Below, piece after piece: positions 33,638 to 41,824 of a stretch of DNA of 64,000 bases. A model generated the notes under the pieces. It ran no database searches and was not told where the DNA came from. It worked only from the letters and a program-made list of their open reading frames with translations. The position numbers and the translations under genes are program-made. Origin of the DNA: Rhizobium sp. 16-488-2b (GTDB lineage Bacteria; Pseudomonadota; Alphaproteobacteria; Rhizobiales; Rhizobiaceae); assembly GCF_017741815.1 (NCBI RefSeq), contig NZ_JAGHMF010000034.1:372001-436000 (forward strand). The letters run 5' to 3'. Every line of letters begins with the position of its first letter. Positions within the stretch are counted from its first letter, which is position 1.

Positions 33638-33754
33638 AGGGCAGATCGAACTCAAGAAAAAGCATCGCATTGCGATTGACAAAGGAAGTCAAAGCGCCAT
33701 TTCTATGAGCGATCACAACCGGTAACGACGGCGTGTTCGAGGAGGAATTGGCGC

Positions 33755-34468
33755 ATGCGGGCAGTCGTGTTGTCGCTCTATCTTTTGTTTTGGGGTCTAG
33801 CGACAGCGGTGGCGCAGCAGGCGCAGAGCTATCCTCCCGACATGGCGGAACGAGTGCAGGCATGCACTCCTTGTCACGGACTCCAGGGCCGCGGAACCAA
33901 TGACCCGTATTTTCCCCGTCTAGGGGGCAAGCCGGCCGGCTATTTGTACAACCAGCTTGAGGCCTTCAAGAACGGGCGGCGTAAATATCCGCCCATGAAC
34001 TACTTGCTCGCCTATCTGACGGACGACTACCTAAGGCAATTTGCCGAGTATTTCAGCGACCAGCGCCCCGAGCTGCCAAAGCAGAACCCACCTGACGTCA
34101 GCAAGGAAGTCCTTGACCACGGCCACGCGCTAGTGACTCAGGGCGATCTGGATCGGTCCATTCCCGCGTGCGTCGGCTGTCACGGCGGGTCTCTCACTGG
34201 GCAGGCGCCTGGAATTCCGGGACTTCTCGGTCTCCGATCGAGCTACATCAGTGCTCAGTTAGGGGGTTGGCGCTACGGCACCAGAACCGCCAAGGCTCCT
34301 GACTGCATGCAGATCGTTGCTGGCCATCTCACTGAAAACGACGTTCGTGCTGTGGCCGCATACCTGGCCACCCTCGCACAGCCACCCGGCTCGGCTCCGT
34401 CCCCCGCTGGATCGTTCGCTCTTCCCTTCGCATGCGGAAGTCAGCCTGATGGAGGGAAGCAGCAATGA
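33755..34468 (+). CDS. Dihaem cytochrome c (cytochrome c4-like), secreted
   Basis: 237 residues: signal peptide (cleavage near AVAQQ), then two CXXCH sites, CTPCH and CVGCH, with Met-containing segments for axial ligands. Two class I domains as in cytochrome c4 or soluble electron carriers. First of a six-gene run (to 38883) that ends in a B-type oxidase, with overlaps between most genes. No clear box in 33638-33754: an inverted TTGAC/GTCAA pair there is spaced 7. Confidence 0.88.
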   Translation: MRAVVLSLYLLFWGLATAVAQQAQSYPPDMAERVQACTPCHGLQGRGTNDPYFPRLGGKPAGYLYNQLEAFKNGRRKYPPMNYLLAYLTDDYLRQFAEYFSDQRPELPKQNPPDVSKEVLDHGHALVTQGDLDRSIPACVGCHGGSLTGQAPGIPGLLGLRSSYISAQLGGWRYGTRTAKAPDCMQIVAGHLTENDVRAVAAYLATLAQPPGSAPSPAGSFALPFACGSQPDGGKQQ

Positions 34469-35730
34469 AGCTGAGGTTGAACGGAAACTCGACCCTGCTA
34501 GGGGCGTCGGCTGCCCTTATGCTGGCCCTGCTTCCTGCAGCCGCACAAGATCCGGCCAGCGATCAACGTTCCGATGTGGTTAAGAAGGGAGAGTATCTCG
34601 CACGCGCTGGCGACTGCGTAGCCTGTCATACCGCGCCTGAGGGAAAGGTGTTCGCTGGTGGACGGGCAATGCCCACGCCGTTTGGGACGCTATTCGCCTC
34701 AAATATTACGCCCGATGCGGAGACGGGAATCGGGAAATGGTCTGCGGGTGAATTCTACGGAGCCATGCACAGCGGGCGCTTCCCGGACGGAGGTCTGATC
34801 TATCCGGCCATGCCGTTTCCATCCTATACGAAGGTCACTCGCGAAGACAGCGACGCGATATTCGAATACCTCAAGTCTCTGCCACCAATCCGTCAGCCGA
34901 ACAGACCTCACGATCTGAGCTTCCCCTACAACAATCGGTCACTCATCCTGGGCTGGCGGACGCTCTTCTTCAATGAAGGCGAGTTCAAACCGAACCCGCA
35001 GCAGTCGGACGAATGGAACCGCGGCGCGTATCTTGTCGAGGGGCTCGGCCACTGCGGTATGTGCCACAGTCCGATCAACGCGCTCGGCGGAACATCGGAA
35101 TCAAAGGCATTCCAAGGTGGCCTGATACCGATGCAGGACTGGTACGCGCCGTCGCTGACGTCGAACAAGGAAGCCGGTCTCGGCGATTGGTCGATCGAAG
35201 AGATTTCGGACCTACTTCAGAAGGGAGTGTCGGCACGAGGCGCCGTCTACGGACCGATGGCTGAAGTTGTTTACAACAGCCTCCAGTACATGACGGACGA
35301 GGACACTCGTGCCATGGCGGTCTATCTGAAGAGCATCGCTCAGGATCAGCCGGAAGCTCCAAGTTCGTCGGTTAATACTTCCGAGGCCAGTCTCTTGATC
35401 AGCCTCGGGAAGACCGTCTACGACCGCGACTGCGCAAGCTGTCATGGGGGAAAAGGCGAAGGCAAACCGCCACACTACCCGCCGCTGGCCCGCAACCAGT
35501 CGATTCAGATGGAATCGGCGGTCAATGGGATTCGAATGGTCCTGAATGGCGGTTATCCGCCGGCGACTTTGAAGAACCCAATGCCGCACGGAATGCCGCC
35601 ATTTGCAGTGACGCTCTCGGACGACGAGGTCGCTGCCGTCGTGTCCTATATCCGTACGGCGTGGGGCAACAGGGGCACGCCGGTGAACGCCGCCGATGCC
35701 AACAGACTTAGATCGGCACCACTGGAATGA
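34465..35730 (+). CDS. Trihaem cytochrome c (dehydrogenase-subunit type)
   Basis: 421 residues with signal peptide and three CXXCH sites (CVACH, CGMCH, CASCH), as in the cytochrome subunit of membrane alcohol, gluconate or sorbitol dehydrogenases, with segments GGRAMPTPFGTLFASNITPD and GLGHCGMCHSPINALGG. No dehydrogenase gene is near, so it likely carries electrons to the oxidase below. Overlaps the previous gene by 4 bases (ATGA). Confidence 0.88.
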   Translation: MKLRLNGNSTLLGASAALMLALLPAAAQDPASDQRSDVVKKGEYLARAGDCVACHTAPEGKVFAGGRAMPTPFGTLFASNITPDAETGIGKWSAGEFYGAMHSGRFPDGGLIYPAMPFPSYTKVTREDSDAIFEYLKSLPPIRQPNRPHDLSFPYNNRSLILGWRTLFFNEGEFKPNPQQSDEWNRGAYLVEGLGHCGMCHSPINALGGTSESKAFQGGLIPMQDWYAPSLTSNKEAGLGDWSIEEISDLLQKGVSARGAVYGPMAEVVYNSLQYMTDEDTRAMAVYLKSIAQDQPEAPSSSVNTSEASLLISLGKTVYDRDCASCHGGKGEGKPPHYPPLARNQSIQMESAVNGIRMVLNGGYPPATLKNPMPHGMPPFAVTLSDDEVAAVVSYIRTAWGNRGTPVNAADANRLRSAPLE

Positions 35731-35737
35731 GGGTAAG

Positions 35738-35902
35738 ATGCTGAATTCCGATCCCGGCGCTGCGCCGGATGACACGGCCGTCGAAGCGATAGTCTCGCGC
35801 GGCCCGAAAGGAGCTATTTGGGTCGCAGGCATTGCGACCGCGCTCGTTCTTTTCATGTGGTTTCTGTTTTACTTCCTTGTTTTCGTCCCTCGGAGCGGCT
35901 GA
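35738..35902 (+). CDS. Small single-helix subunit before cytochrome oxidase subunit II
   Basis: 54 residues with one membrane helix (WVAGIATALVLFMWFLFYFL). ATG at 35738 sits 7 bases after the preceding stop. Its stop overlaps the ATG of the oxidase subunit II gene (TGATG). Location suggests a small oxidase subunit like those in ba3-type enzymes. Inference by context. Confidence 0.65.
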   Translation: MLNSDPGAAPDDTAVEAIVSRGPKGAIWVAGIATALVLFMWFLFYFLVFVPRSG

Positions 35903-36459
35903 TGGCGACAGTTCATGAAAAGGGCATGGAGGTTGCCGAGCGCGTCGAGCGCAGATGGGCGACCATATCAATTCTCATTATCGTTTTTCTTGCTGGGATG
36001 GCAGCGTTCGCCGGCATCCACCAGGCGACGATGCCGCAGAGGACCGTTGAAACGGTCGACCCTACCACGCTCCATCTCCAGGGAGAGTTTATTGAATCCA
36101 ATCTTGGAAGCGCGGTCGAGAGCGATGGATCTGTAACGGTCCGAGCGGTAGGTCAGCAATACTCCTTCTCCCCACCTTGTCTCGTGGTCCCGGCAGGAAC
36201 GCCGATCACGTTTCGGGCTACAAGCGCCGACGTCGTGCATGGGCTGCTGGTGCAAGGTACGAACATCAACACCATGCTTGTGCCCGGCTACGTGTCTGTT
36301 CTGCAGGCCTCATTTGCATCGCCAGGCGAACATTTGATGCCCTGTCAGGAATTCTGCAGCGTCGGGCACGAGGGAATGTGGGGTAAGGTAAAGGTGATAG
36401 ACAAACAGGAATTCCTCGCCGAGGTCGCCGACAAGAGGAGATTATCCTGTGCTCTTTAA
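35902..36459 (+). CDS. Cytochrome c oxidase subunit II (ba3-type, CuA)
   Basis: 185 residues: one N-terminal membrane helix, then a CuA cupredoxin domain. All CuA ligands are seen: H113, C148, E150 carbonyl, C152, H156 and M159 (PCQEFCSVGHEGMW). Receives electrons from cytochrome c and passes them to subunit I. The ATG at 35902 overlaps the stop of the small subunit gene. Confidence 0.93.
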   Translation: MATVHEKGMEVAERVERRWATISILIIVFLAGMAAFAGIHQATMPQRTVETVDPTTLHLQGEFIESNLGSAVESDGSVTVRAVGQQYSFSPPCLVVPAGTPITFRATSADVVHGLLVQGTNINTMLVPGYVSVLQASFASPGEHLMPCQEFCSVGHEGMWGKVKVIDKQEFLAEVADKRRLSCAL

Positions 36460-38071
36460 CCGCAAACTCATTCTGGCGCACTTTTGGCTGGCCTTTGCAG
36501 CTTTTGGTGCGGCGCTCCTTCTCGGGGCTTGGCAGATGTACGTCCGCAGTCCGCTTGCGAACTGGGTGAGCAATCCGGAATGGTACTACCGATCCTTAAC
36601 GGCTCACGGTACCGTTATGGGGTACGTATTTCCAACCTTGGTCGCCATGGGTTTCGGGTATGCGATCAGCGAGTCCTCGCTCAAGCAGAAGCTCGTTGGC
36701 GCTCGATGGGCTTGGATCGGCTTCTGGCTTATCGCAGTTGGAGCGGTAGTCGCGATGGTTCCAGTCGCTCTAGGCCTGGCGTCGGTGTTGTACACATTCT
36801 ATCCGCCCTTGATCGGTAGTCCGTTCTACTATCTCGGCGTCGTGATGGTGGTGGTGGGTTCCTGGATCTGGGTAGCGCTGATGTCAGTCAATCTTCGGAT
36901 CTGGAAGAAGGCGAATCCCGGCGTGCCAGTTCCGCTTCCGATGTTCGCCAACGTCGCAGGATCCTACCTGTGGGCCTGGACGGCAGTCGGAGCCGCGTTG
37001 GAGCTACTGCTGCAAATCCTCCCAGTGGCATTGGGATTCAAAAATACGATCGATGCCGGGCTGGCACGAGTCTTCTTCTCGTGGACGCTGCACGCGATCG
37101 TGTACTTCTGGCTGATGCCGACCTACATCGCCTATTACACCATAGTGCCGAGAGCGATCGGCGGTCGCCTGTATAGTGACACCATGGCCCGCATTTCGTT
37201 TATCCTTTTCCTCATCGTAGCGATGCCGATCGGCATCCATCATGCCTTTGCCGATCCTCAGGTTGGCGCCGGTTTCAAATTCATTCACTCAGCGTTCACC
37301 GCGCTTGTCGCCCTTCCGACCTTGCTTACGGTATTCACCATTTGCGCCTCGGTCGAAATAGCGGCGCGGGCGCGCGGTGGCACCGGGCCATTCGGTTGGA
37401 TCAAGGCTCTTCCCTGGCGCAATCCGATGATGCTCGCCGTAACCTTCTCCTTCGTGATGCTAGGGTTCGGAGGTGCAGGCGGTCTTATCAACATGAGCTA
37501 CCAGCTTGACACGACGATCCACAACACGCAGTGGATCACCGGTCACTTCCACCTGATCTTCGGTGGAGCGATCGTTATCATGTATTTTGCGATCGCTTAC
37601 GATCTCTGGCCCCATCTCACCGGTCGACCCCTTGTCAGTATGGGCACGGTTCGTCTGCAGCTCTGGCTCTGGTTTATTGGGATGATTGTCACGACGTTCC
37701 CTTGGCACTACGTCGGGATTCTCGGAATGCCGCGCCGAATGGCATACTTCGACTTCACAGAGCCGGCCCTTGCCAACGAAGCCATAACGGTAGTTTTGTC
37801 GGCGATCGGCGGATTCATTCTCGTCGTATCGGGCATCCTCTTCATTACGGTGCTGGTGCGATCGCAGCTTCGTTCATCCGAACCATCCGATGAGTACCGG
37901 TTCGCGCTCGCGGTACATCCGCCGACCAGAGTACCGGCTCTTCTGAATAGCTATGGGCTGTGGGTGGCGCTGATGATCGGGCTGACCGTTACAAACTACG
38001 GGTACCCCATCTTGCAGCTCGCTGTCAGAAGCGACACCTCCGTGCCCGCAGTCTATGTTGGAGAGAAGTGA
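36449..38071 (+). CDS. Haem-copper oxidase subunit I (B family, ba3-like)
   Basis: 540 residues, about thirteen helices. Haem and copper ligands are visible: an early His in SLTAHGTVMGYVF, the CuB His plus cross-linked Tyr in LHAIVYFWLMPTY (VY present, so an O2 reductase rather than NO reductase), HHAFADP, and H/H in TQWITGHFHLIFGG. GTG start at 36449 is preceded by AGGAG and overlaps subunit II. Reduces O2 to water at the membrane with high affinity, typical of low-oxygen oxidases. Confidence 0.92.
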   Translation: MLFNRKLILAHFWLAFAAFGAALLLGAWQMYVRSPLANWVSNPEWYYRSLTAHGTVMGYVFPTLVAMGFGYAISESSLKQKLVGARWAWIGFWLIAVGAVVAMVPVALGLASVLYTFYPPLIGSPFYYLGVVMVVVGSWIWVALMSVNLRIWKKANPGVPVPLPMFANVAGSYLWAWTAVGAALELLLQILPVALGFKNTIDAGLARVFFSWTLHAIVYFWLMPTYIAYYTIVPRAIGGRLYSDTMARISFILFLIVAMPIGIHHAFADPQVGAGFKFIHSAFTALVALPTLLTVFTICASVEIAARARGGTGPFGWIKALPWRNPMMLAVTFSFVMLGFGGAGGLINMSYQLDTTIHNTQWITGHFHLIFGGAIVIMYFAIAYDLWPHLTGRPLVSMGTVRLQLWLWFIGMIVTTFPWHYVGILGMPRRMAYFDFTEPALANEAITVVLSAIGGFILVVSGILFITVLVRSQLRSSEPSDEYRFALAVHPPTRVPALLNSYGLWVALMIGLTVTNYGYPILQLAVRSDTSVPAVYVGEK

Positions 38072-38883
38072 TGGCCGAGCCGGACCTCGGAAAGATCAAC
38101 GTCAGATGGACCTTCACCAGCGTCGCGGTGACCGCCGCCATCTTTGTTGCGTCGGTGATCTTGGGGTTCGTGTTGCTTCCGAATCTGGAGGCAGGGCAAC
38201 AGGCTGCAAGTCTGTGGGACTCGATCTGTCGTGCGGCCGGAGTGCCCCGCGCGAGCCAGACAGGAGAAACAGTGAAGCCGGAGTACAGGACCTCGCTGGT
38301 GAAGATCGCGTCAGCGGTATCAAGCGTCCGCGACGATGCAGCGATAGGTCGTGGTGCAACGCTGGCGCAGCAATGCGCGATCTGCCACGGTCCAACGGGC
38401 GTGAGCCGAGCCGACTCTCCTAACCTCGCGGGCCAGTACGCGAGCGTTGTCTACAAACAGCTTAGAGACTTTAAAGACGGCGTACGGGTCAACGCAATCA
38501 TGTCTCCATTTGCACTGAACCTTTCCGAGCGGGACATGCAGGATCTGGCTGCCTACTACGCGTACCTTCCAAGGTTGCCAGGCTTCCATCCGGCAGGAGG
38601 AAACCCTGTTCCTCGTATCGTGGCAAGCGGAGCACCTATCAGGGGAATCGCTCCATGCGGGTCCTGTCACGGAAGCATCGAAAATAAACTCGGAAGCCCG
38701 TGGCTGGAAGGTCAATCTGAGCTTTACCTGAAGGCTCAGCTCGCGGCATTCGCCTCCGGCGCCCGAGAGAATGACATCACGAGGCAAATGCGAAACGTCG
38801 CTCACGCGATGACTCCAGAGGAAATCGAGGCCGCGGCGAAATATTACGCTAACAAGCCGCCGCCGGAGCAGGCGACAGAATAG
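38071..38883 (+). CDS. Membrane-anchored dihaem cytochrome c
   Basis: 270 residues with an N-terminal membrane helix (FTSVAVTAAIFVASVILGFV) and two CXXCH sites (CAICH, CGSCH) with Met-containing loops, like a cytochrome c4 fused to an anchor. Overlaps the oxidase subunit I stop (TGATG), so it is probably its direct electron donor. Confidence 0.87.
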   Translation: MAEPDLGKINVRWTFTSVAVTAAIFVASVILGFVLLPNLEAGQQAASLWDSICRAAGVPRASQTGETVKPEYRTSLVKIASAVSSVRDDAAIGRGATLAQQCAICHGPTGVSRADSPNLAGQYASVVYKQLRDFKDGVRVNAIMSPFALNLSERDMQDLAAYYAYLPRLPGFHPAGGNPVPRIVASGAPIRGIAPCGSCHGSIENKLGSPWLEGQSELYLKAQLAAFASGARENDITRQMRNVAHAMTPEEIEAAAKYYANKPPPEQATE

Positions 38884-39047
38884 CCGATCAACGGTCGTTT
38901 GCGAAATCAAGTCGTCATGCAGCGGAATCGATTGCATTGATGAACGCGTCTGCCATCGTGGACAGCCTCTAAGTCCTTATTCACATCCCCCTTTCCCAGC
39001 ATAAGAATAGCCTCGCACCAATGGCTTCCGGCCAATTACCTCGCTGA

Positions 39048-39061
39048 TTGCGAATCCACAA
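39048..39061. promoter_or_regulatory. Candidate NnrR-type box upstream of norC
   Basis: TTGCG-AATC-CACAA, which equals the TTGCG-N4-CACAA form remembered for NnrR-regulated promoters in other denitrifying alphaproteobacteria; 98 bases before norC. The rest of 38884-39159 holds no gene. Confidence 0.5.
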
Positions 39062-39159
39062 AGACCTCGTTCCGAAAATCACTCATCCCGTGATGACGAG
39101 CCACTGTGCTCGATTTCCGACGTCAAGGCGGCTCCGCCAATGACATGAAAGGATGATCG

Positions 39160-39612
39160 ATGGCTGAACGCCTCACTAAAACCGCGGCCCGAAACGTGTT
39201 CTACGGCGGTTCCGCATTCTTCTTCGCAATTTTCTTAGGCCTCACGGCCCATAGTCACTACTACATCCGGACTGTGTCTACGGACGAGGCGACCCTTACC
39301 GACGGCGTGGCCCGCGGAAAGCGTATCTGGGAAAAGAACGCTTGCATCAACTGCCACACCCTCGATGGCGAGGGCGCCTACTTCGCGCCGGAGCTGTCGA
39401 ACGTCTGGATACGCTGGGGCGGCGACAAAGATCCCGCAAGCGCTCGTGATGCACTTCACGCCTGGATGGCGGCTCAGCCCTCTGGCATCGAGGGCCGCCG
39501 GCAGATGCCGCAGTTCAATCTGACGGATCAGGAAGTAAACGATCTTGCCGACTTCCTCGAATGGGTCAGCAAAACCAAGACGCAGAACTGGCCGCCGAAC
39601 CAGGCCGGCTGA
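39160..39612 (+). CDS. norC: NorC, cytochrome c subunit of nitric oxide reductase
   Basis: 150 residues: membrane helix near the N-terminus (VFYGGSAFFFAIFLGLTAHS), then a single haem c site CINCH and the Met ligand in RRQMPQFNLT. Passes electrons from cytochrome c or pseudoazurin to NorB. ATG at 39160, gene followed by norB after 22 bases. Confidence 0.96.
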   Translation: MAERLTKTAARNVFYGGSAFFFAIFLGLTAHSHYYIRTVSTDEATLTDGVARGKRIWEKNACINCHTLDGEGAYFAPELSNVWIRWGGDKDPASARDALHAWMAAQPSGIEGRRQMPQFNLTDQEVNDLADFLEWVSKTKTQNWPPNQAG

Positions 39613-39634
39613 GCGACGCAGAGGGACAATCAAT

Positions 39635-40975
39635 ATGAAATACAAGACTCAAAGCGTGGCCATGCTCTACTTCTACGGAGCCCTCGGCCTTTTCATGGCG
39701 CAGCTACTCTTCGGCGTCATCGCGGGCACAATCTACGTGCTTCCAAACACTCTATCTGTCGTGCTTCCCTTCAACATCGTCCGAATGATCCATACGAACG
39801 CGTTGATCGTCTGGCTTCTAATGGGCTTCATGGGTACGACATACTTCCTCATCCCGGAGGAGTGTGAAACTGAGCTCTACAGTCCGAAACTGGCGATCGC
39901 TCAGTTCTGGATTTTTCTGGTGGCCGCTGCGGTCGCAGTAGTTGGTTACTTATTCCACATTCACGAAGGCCGCGAGTTTCTCGAGCAGCCATTCGCCATC
40001 AAAGTGGGCATCGTCATCGTCGCGCTGATGTTCCTTTTTAACATCACCATGACGGCGCTCAAGGGCCGCAAAACGACGATTACCAACATCCTGCTCTTCG
40101 GGCTCTGGGGCGTCGCAATCTTCTTCCTTTTCGCCTTCTATAACCCGGTCAATCTTGCGCTCGACAAGATGTATTGGTGGTACGTTGTCCATCTCTGGGT
40201 AGAAGGCGTTTGGGAGCTGATAATGGCGTCGGTCCTCGCGTTCCTGATGATCAAGCTGAACGGCATCGACCGCGAAGTCATCGAAAAGTGGCTCTATGTC
40301 ATTGTTGGTCTTGCCCTGTTCTCGGGTATCCTCGGCACGGGCCACCACTTCTACTGGATCGGCGCTCCCGGCTACTGGCAGTGGATTGGTTCGCTCTTCT
40401 CCACGTTGGAAGTTGCCCCGTTTTTCACAATGGTCGTCTTCACCTTCGTCATGACGTGGCGAGCCGGCCGCAAGCATGAGAACAAGGCCGCGATCCTGTG
40501 GTCGATCGGATGCTCGGTCATGGCGTTCTTCGGCGCGGGCGTGTGGGGCTTCCTGCATACGCTGTCGTCGGTGAACTACTACACCCACGGCACGCAGGTG
40601 ACAGCGGCTCACGGCCATCTCGCTTTCTTCGGCGCCTACGTAATGCTGAACCTTGCCGCGATGGCCTACGCCATCCCTCAGATCCGAGGTCGCGCTCCCT
40701 ACAATCAGTGGCTCTCGATTAGCAGCTTCTGGATCATGTGCGGCGCCATGTCGGTCATGACCTTCGCGCTGACGTTCGCGGGCGTTATCCAGGTTCACCT
40801 GCAGCGCGTGCTTGGCGAATCCTACATGGACGTCCAAGACCAGCTCGCGCTGTTCTATTGGATCAGACTTGGCTCGGGCGTGTTCGTCTTCATCAGCGCC
40901 ATCATGTTTATCTGGTCGGTGCTAGTTCCAGGTCGCGCTCGCCTTCTAAACATTGCAGCTCAGCCCGCCGAATAG
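39635..40975 (+). CDS. norB: NorB, cytochrome b subunit of nitric oxide reductase
   Basis: 446 residues, twelve helices, haem-copper superfamily. Characteristic segments: IRMIHTNALIVWLLMGFMGT, WYVVHLWVEGVWELIMASVL (with active-site His/Glu), GTGHHFYWIG and HGHLAFFGAYVML. These give the haem b, haem b3 and FeB ligands; the oxidase Tyr is absent, as expected for cNOR. Reduces 2 NO to N2O at the membrane. ATG at 39635 begins MKYKTQSVAMLYFYG. Confidence 0.97.
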   Translation: MKYKTQSVAMLYFYGALGLFMAQLLFGVIAGTIYVLPNTLSVVLPFNIVRMIHTNALIVWLLMGFMGTTYFLIPEECETELYSPKLAIAQFWIFLVAAAVAVVGYLFHIHEGREFLEQPFAIKVGIVIVALMFLFNITMTALKGRKTTITNILLFGLWGVAIFFLFAFYNPVNLALDKMYWWYVVHLWVEGVWELIMASVLAFLMIKLNGIDREVIEKWLYVIVGLALFSGILGTGHHFYWIGAPGYWQWIGSLFSTLEVAPFFTMVVFTFVMTWRAGRKHENKAAILWSIGCSVMAFFGAGVWGFLHTLSSVNYYTHGTQVTAAHGHLAFFGAYVMLNLAAMAYAIPQIRGRAPYNQWLSISSFWIMCGAMSVMTFALTFAGVIQVHLQRVLGESYMDVQDQLALFYWIRLGSGVFVFISAIMFIWSVLVPGRARLLNIAAQPAE

Positions 40976-40981
40976 GCGGGC
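40963..40981 (+). other. GC-rich stem-loop over the norB stop codon
   Basis: GCCCGCC-gaata-GGCGGGC, a perfect 7-bp stem with a 5-base loop; the TAG of norB lies in it. No T-run follows, so attenuation or mRNA stabilisation rather than termination is likely. Confidence 0.5.
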
Positions 40982-41002
40982 CTTCCCCAACTGGAGACTG
41001 AA

Positions 41003-41815
41003 ATGACAATAGCTCTGAACTTCCCGCTGACGCCGAAGTCGGAAATCCCCCACTACTCGCCGCAAGGCAACGAATGCGCGCTCTTCGAAAGCGCATGGAC
41101 CCGGCAGTTGCCGGTGCTGTTGAAAGGGCCGACCGGCTGCGGCAAAACGCGTTTCGTCCAGCACATGGCAGCGAAGCTGGGGCTTCCAGTTTCGACGGTC
41201 TCCTGCCACGACGACCTTACGGCCGCTGACCTGACTGGCCGCTATCTCCTGAAGGGAGGCGAGACGGTCTGGGTCGACGGGCCCTTGACGAAGGCCGTGC
41301 GAAACGGCGGGATCTGCTACCTCGATGAGATCGTCGAGGCACGAAAGGACGTCGCCGTCGTTCTCCATCCTCTGACGGACGATCGCCGAATCCTTCCTCT
41401 GGAGCGGACGGGCGAAATTCTCGAAGCGCAGCCGGCCTTCATGGTCGTCGTGTCTTACAATCCGGGCTACCAGAACTTGATGAAGGCTCTGAAGCCGAGC
41501 ACGCGCCAGAGGTTCGTCTCGATCGAGTTCGACTTCCTTCCGCGGGACAAGGAGATCACTACTGTCGCGATCGAAAGCGGACTTTCGGAAGTTAAGGTCG
41601 CGCCGCTGGTCGATCTCGCTCGGCGACTCCGCATTCTGAAGGGGCAGGACATCGAAGAGGGCGTCTCCACCCGTTTGCTAATCTACTGCGCGACATTGAT
41701 CGAAGCCGGAATGCCGGTCGCAGACGCCGTTCGCGCAGCTATCGTGGAGCCGCTCACGGACGAACCGGACGTGAAGGCCGCACTCCTTGAAGTGGCCAAG
41801 GCGACGTTTGCATAG
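41003..41815 (+). CDS. norQ: NorQ, MoxR-type AAA+ ATPase
   Basis: 270 residues: Walker A GPTGCGKT (42-49), Walker B GGICYLDEIVEA and sensor VVVSYNPGYQN. NorQ with NorD inserts non-haem iron FeB into NorB. Starts 27 bases after norB. Confidence 0.95.
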   Translation: MTIALNFPLTPKSEIPHYSPQGNECALFESAWTRQLPVLLKGPTGCGKTRFVQHMAAKLGLPVSTVSCHDDLTAADLTGRYLLKGGETVWVDGPLTKAVRNGGICYLDEIVEARKDVAVVLHPLTDDRRILPLERTGEILEAQPAFMVVVSYNPGYQNLMKALKPSTRQRFVSIEFDFLPRDKEITTVAIESGLSEVKVAPLVDLARRLRILKGQDIEEGVSTRLLIYCATLIEAGMPVADAVRAAIVEPLTDEPDVKAALLEVAKATFA

Positions 41816-41824
41816 GATTTGAAC

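Noticed and set aside
33680..33696. TTGAC/GTCAA inverted pair upstream of the dihaem cytochrome gene as a Crp/Fnr box
   Set aside because: Half-sites are separated by 7 bases between 5-bp arms (9 between TTGA and TCAA), not the required 6.
36449..38071. Subunit I as a variant NO reductase (eNOR/sNOR type)
   Set aside because: The cross-linked Tyr motif VY after the CuB His is present, and subunit II has a full CuA site, which point to an O2 reductase.
39950..40837. 295-codon minus-strand frame opposite norB
   Set aside because: Low-complexity charged sequence; shadow of norB codon bias.
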